NCBI GenBank assembly: GCA_002386525.1
Contig: DGIS01000018.1
Span: 100,012-164,011, forward strand
Direction of reading: 5' to 3'
Length of the DNA stretch: 64,000 bases
DNA from: Sphingobacterium sp. UBA4616
Lineage (GTDB): Bacteria > Bacteroidota > Bacteroidia > Sphingobacteriales > Sphingobacteriaceae
In this document: positions 61,475-64,000 of the stretch, in pieces
Numbering within the stretch: position 1 is the first letter of the stretch
How the letters are laid out: the number at the start of each line of letters is the position of its first letter
Position numbers and translations under genes: made by a program
The notes under the pieces: model-generated
What the model was told of the DNA's origin: nothing
Databases searched by the model: none
Seen by the model: the letters and a program-made list of their open reading frames with translations, nothing else

Positions 61475-62252
61475 TTTTCAAATCATATTGGCTACCGGCA
61501 TCTAATATTGCAACGGCGAGATAATTTCCTGCGACAAGTTTCTCTGGAAGGTCGATTTGCACCCATTGATCCGAGTGGGGGAGCATCGCAATAGCGACAG
61601 TCTTAACGGGTATTTCTTCGCCTGTCTCTGTATTGGTCAGCTCAAAGCGCACATAGGCATCCTTATTAATCTGCCCTGTGTTTTTAACGTGTATGTCCAT
61701 CCGGCGAACCGGCTGACCTGTCTGACCTGGAATGACATGCCTGTCCTCGAAAGCAAGGAATTCCAGATCCCCGGGGTTTAATCCTGAAGGGGTATGGTAA
61801 ATTTGGATGCCTACTTCGATTAGTACGTTCATATGAAGACCATTTTGGAGTGCAGCTTTCTGTTCCTTCACCTGTGTAAAGAAGAGCATCGTGTTGGTTA
61901 GCTGCAGGGAGCCTGGGTTTTTTGGGATAGTCATGGAAAGATTTACCGATTTGGTCTCTCCTGGAGCCAAACGTACCGTATTTTCCGATAGCGTGAGCCA
62001 AGCCGCATTTGATTGCGGTTTTTGGCCTTGAGAATAATATTTTTTTACCCCAATCGAATCGCGATCCCAATCTTTAAGATGGGCGACAAAATAGAGTTCA
62101 GTGTTCGAGGTGTTGCTAAATGTAATGATCTGAGAAACTGTCTGCCCTGGATCGCCAGTAAAAAAAATGCGGGATGGAGAAATCGAAATACCCTGTCCAT
62201 AGATCAGGGTATTACAGATACAAATGACGAATAGTGTTAAATAATATCTCAC
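61449..62252 (-). CDS. PapD-like periplasmic pilus chaperone
   Basis: A 267-residue exported protein with a signal peptide (about 1-20, LTLFVICICNTLIYGQ). The mature start ISISPSRIFFTGDPGQTVSQ and ITFSNTSNTELYFVAHLKDW, followed by AAWLTLSENTVRLAPGETKSVNLSM and MLFFTQ, follow the first Ig domain of periplasmic fimbrial chaperones. The second half (HVKNTGQINKDAYVRFELTN) is another Ig-like domain. The conserved Arg/Lys pair of FGS/FGL chaperones cannot be placed with certainty; a DUF916-like surface protein is the alternative. It lies 20 bases after the DUF4402 pilin gene and overlaps the tip-like gene, as expected in a pilus operon. Confidence 0.7.
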   Translation of the reverse strand: MRYYLTLFVICICNTLIYGQGISISPSRIFFTGDPGQTVSQIITFSNTSNTELYFVAHLKDWDRDSIGVKKYYSQGQKPQSNAAWLTLSENTVRLAPGETKSVNLSMTIPKNPGSLQLTNTMLFFTQVKEQKAALQNGLHMNVLIEVGIQIYHTPSGLNPGDLEFLAFEDRHVIPGQTGQPVRRMDIHVKNTGQINKDAYVRFELTNTETGEEIPVKTVAIAMLPHSDQWVQIDLPEKLVAGNYLAVAILDAGSQYDLKIAEKEITY

Positions 62253-62272
62253 GGATAAAATTATCTTTCCAG

Positions 62273-62794
62273 TTAGAGTTGTGTTGCGGTATAAGTGACT
62301 GTTGTACTATAGGCCGATGCACCAAGATTTAAAAGCGATGCAGGATCTGCTATAGTATAATCCACGGTATAGCTAGCTCCCGTGGTTGCAGTCGAACCGT
62401 TGACTAAAGCGGCCGGGGTTGTACTTAATGGTACATTCGCTTCTGGAGTACCCCCATTGGCCGAAGCGGAAGGTACATTCACCGTTACAATATCCAAGGC
62501 GGGCCCCCCTGCAGGCGTAAATGCGGCAGTTGCCGCAACAGTGAGGTTATACGGTTTATTGCTCACGACCGTAAAATGACCTGCTTTCTCAATAGTTTTT
62601 GAAGCAGTATAATCAGCCGCAGTTGTATACGTAAAATTAACTGTTGGGGTTGCACCTAGGGTGATTGAAATGGCATCTGTCAAGTTGATATTTACAGTAA
62701 CAGGTTGGGAGGTTGCCGTCACTTGGGCTTTGGCTTGATTTCCAAAACATATGGCTACAAGCGCAGTGAGGGGTATAAATAGGTTCTTTTTCAT
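62273..62794 (-). CDS. DUF4402 pilin-like protein
   Basis: A 173-residue secreted protein. The signal peptide spans about 1-23 (LTALVAICFGNQAKAQ). The rest is a single beta-sandwich domain of the DUF4402 type (VNINLTDAISITLGATPTVN, HFTVVSNKPYNLTVAATAAF, closing YSTTVTYTATQL). DUF4402 proteins are small, Thr/Ala-rich and resemble the major subunits of spore-coat-U or alternative chaperone-usher pili. It is the first gene of the minus-strand set, with a short gap before the chaperone. It is the best candidate for the main shaft subunit. Confidence 0.75.
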   Translation of the reverse strand: MKKNLFIPLTALVAICFGNQAKAQVTATSQPVTVNINLTDAISITLGATPTVNFTYTTAADYTASKTIEKAGHFTVVSNKPYNLTVAATAAFTPAGGPALDIVTVNVPSASANGGTPEANVPLSTTPAALVNGSTATTGASYTVDYTIADPASLLNLGASAYSTTVTYTATQL

Positions 62795-62888
62795 AATTTC
62801 CTCTATTTTATTGGATTAAACTCTAGTAAAGTTAATTAGCAACTGCGCTAAATGCAATGAGCAGAAGTCACATGATGATGTTATAAAG

Positions 62889-62919
62889 TTGAGTAGATGG
62901 GAGAAACCGCGTATATTTG
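62889..62919 (+). promoter_or_regulatory. Promoter of the acyltransferase gene
   Basis: TTG at 62889-62891, a 20-base spacer and TATATTTG at 62912-62919 match the Bacteroidota sigma consensus closely. The next ATG (62927) lies eight bases after the -7 element, close to the expected transcription start, so the message may be leaderless. It also argues against the in-frame ATG at 62897, which lies within the promoter. Confidence 0.7.
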
Positions 62920-62926
62920 CAGCCAA

Positions 62927-63979
62927 ATGTTGGAGTCCAAAAGAATTTATCAAATCGATCTGTTTCGATTTATTGCAGCATCAGCAGTAGTGTTTTATCA
63001 TTATATGTATCGCGGGGCTGCTGCTGGAAATATGTCTCTTTTACGTTTTGATGGCGTTGGTGACTATGTCAAATATGGTTATCTGGGCGTCGACCTATTT
63101 TTTATCATCAGCGGTTTTGTGATCGCTTTCTCTATCAAGCATCTATCGTTGCGTAAATTCTGCTATTCTCGATTTAAGCGCTTGTACCCTATGTATTGGA
63201 TCTGCTTGCTGCTGACCTGTGTGATTACCTATTTTTTTGGCGCGCCGCGTTATCATGTAACATTTACTCAGTTACTGGCCAATCTGACGATGACGCAGAA
63301 ATTATGGGGACAAGGCGATGTAGATGGTGCCTACTGGTCACTTTATGTTGAGTTGAAATTTTACCTGGTCATAGTCTTATTCCTGATTCTAAATCAATTT
63401 AAAAGAGTAGGATTAGATTACCTGGTTTATTTTTGGCTGCTATTGTCAAGTCTACGTTTTTTTTTCGGACCGTCCGAAATGTATGATGGACTCCACGAGT
63501 TTTTTTTACTCGATTGGAGTGCCTACTTTATTGCGGGAATTATATGTTGCCAAATTTTTTTGCATGGAGTAAAAGCAAAGCATATGATCGCCCTACTTTG
63601 GTGCTTGTACATTTCGATCGACAGCGCTATTGGTCGGATTCACTGGCTGGAGCGTACTTTTCATAGTGATTTTTCTCCTTATATCATTGGGACCGCCATT
63701 GTCGTGTTTTACTTACTTATGTTACTGGTTTCCTGTAAAAAACTTCAGTTTATTAATTCGTCCAAGTTTGTTAAAATTGGCATGTTGACCTATCCCCTGT
63801 ATTTAATCCACCAGCATATAGGGTTTATCATTTTTAATCAGCTCTATCTGTATATCAATAAATACGTGCTCCTTTCGGCTGTTGTAATGCTGATGCTAGC
63901 ACTTGCTTATTTCTTAAGTGATCGTATTGAACCGTGGATTATAAAACGTTTTAAGAAATTAATAGGCGGCCGAGCGTAG
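62927..63979 (+). CDS. Membrane acyltransferase 3 family protein
   Basis: A 350-residue polytopic protein of the acyltransferase 3 (OafA/NodX) family with about ten transmembrane helices. Motifs are YQIDLFRFIAASAVVFYHY with the catalytic His, YGYLGVDLFFIISGFVI, FCYSRFKRLYPMYW and DGAYWSLYVELKFY. These enzymes move acetyl or succinyl groups onto exported sugars. The ATG at 62927 (MLESKRIYQIDLF) is preferred to 62897 because the promoter overlaps the latter. It is divergent from the pilin gene (132 bases between starts) and stands alone at the right end. It could acylate one of the polymers encoded in the window. Confidence 0.87.
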   Translation: MLESKRIYQIDLFRFIAASAVVFYHYMYRGAAAGNMSLLRFDGVGDYVKYGYLGVDLFFIISGFVIAFSIKHLSLRKFCYSRFKRLYPMYWICLLLTCVITYFFGAPRYHVTFTQLLANLTMTQKLWGQGDVDGAYWSLYVELKFYLVIVLFLILNQFKRVGLDYLVYFWLLLSSLRFFFGPSEMYDGLHEFFLLDWSAYFIAGIICCQIFLHGVKAKHMIALLWCLYISIDSAIGRIHWLERTFHSDFSPYIIGTAIVVFYLLMLLVSCKKLQFINSSKFVKIGMLTYPLYLIHQHIGFIIFNQLYLYINKYVLLSAVVMLMLALAYFLSDRIEPWIIKRFKKLIGGRA

Positions 63980-64000
63980 GATCTATAAAGGAAATATTGT

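Noticed and set aside
1..64000. tRNA, rRNA, CRISPR arrays, insertion sequences
   Set aside because: No cloverleaf, rRNA segment, regularly spaced repeats or transposase frame was recognised anywhere in the window by reading; no computed search was possible.

Overview
The window looks like a chromosomal segment of a Bacteroidota bacterium, probably Sphingobacteriaceae (Sphingobacterium-like). Reasons: moderate to low G+C with very AT-rich gaps, fimbrillin, LruC and DUF4402 surface proteins, Reg_prop/Y_Y_Y sensor kinases, TAnnTTTG-type promoter elements, and short Y-x-x-P-x-I leader-like peptides. No rRNA, tRNA, CRISPR array or insertion sequence was recognised. Almost the whole window is devoted to the cell surface (polysaccharides, pili, lipoproteins) and its signalling.

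Layout. (1) 1-2.5 kb: the 5' end of a leftward integrase gene, then a 204-bp segment bounded by a perfect 19-bp inverted repeat that contains a good leftward promoter (candidate invertible switch). It is followed by a small peptide, a receiver-only response regulator and an AraC regulator. (2) 2.9-7.3 kb: a two-component sensor kinase, a seven-helix membrane protein and a NarL/LuxR response regulator. (3) 7.4-19.4 kb: a tight seven-gene operon with a degenerate receiver protein, an actin-like protein that appears circularly permuted, a membrane-anchored HEAT-like protein, a processive GT2 synthase, a TPR/outer-membrane barrel protein, a fusion of a UDP-sulfoquinovose-synthase-like domain with a class V PLP enzyme, and a DUF4838 lipoprotein. 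It reads as an uncharacterised polysaccharide synthesis and export machine and is the most unusual part of the window. (4) 19.7-26.6 kb: a fimbrillin-like lipoprotein with its own Y-x-x-P peptide, a 1.3-kb AT-rich gap, an AraC regulator and a LruC lipoprotein. (5) 26.7-47.3 kb: a large Wzx/Wzy-type exopolysaccharide locus. It starts with a receiver overlapping a pseudo-receiver/sugar-transferase fusion, continues with a TolC-like protein, a Wzz/BY-kinase-like protein without a P-loop, polymerase, several glycosyltransferases, acetyltransferase and flippase, and ends with histidine kinases and a UDP-glucuronate decarboxylase. (6) 47.3-54.2 kb: a CpsB-type phosphatase, a CapD/WbpM-type epimerase/dehydratase and dTDP-L-rhamnose genes in the order B-C-D-A. 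(7) 54.2-57.1 kb: a divergent TPR histidine kinase and LuxR-type regulator. (8) 57.2-62.8 kb: a pilus locus resembling chaperone-usher systems (usher-like barrel, two-domain tip-like subunit, PapD-like chaperone, DUF4402 pilin). (9) A membrane acyltransferase at the right end.

How it fits together: dTDP-rhamnose, UDP-xylose and a CapD-type sugar feed the glycosyltransferases. The polymer is flipped by Wzx, polymerised by Wzy and controlled by the Wzz-like protein and PHP phosphatase. The seven-gene operon probably makes a second polymer by a synthase-dependent route. Several sensor kinases, receivers and pseudo-receivers sit inside or next to these operons, so surface production is probably tightly signal-controlled. 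All functions are inferred from sequence reading alone; no database search was run.
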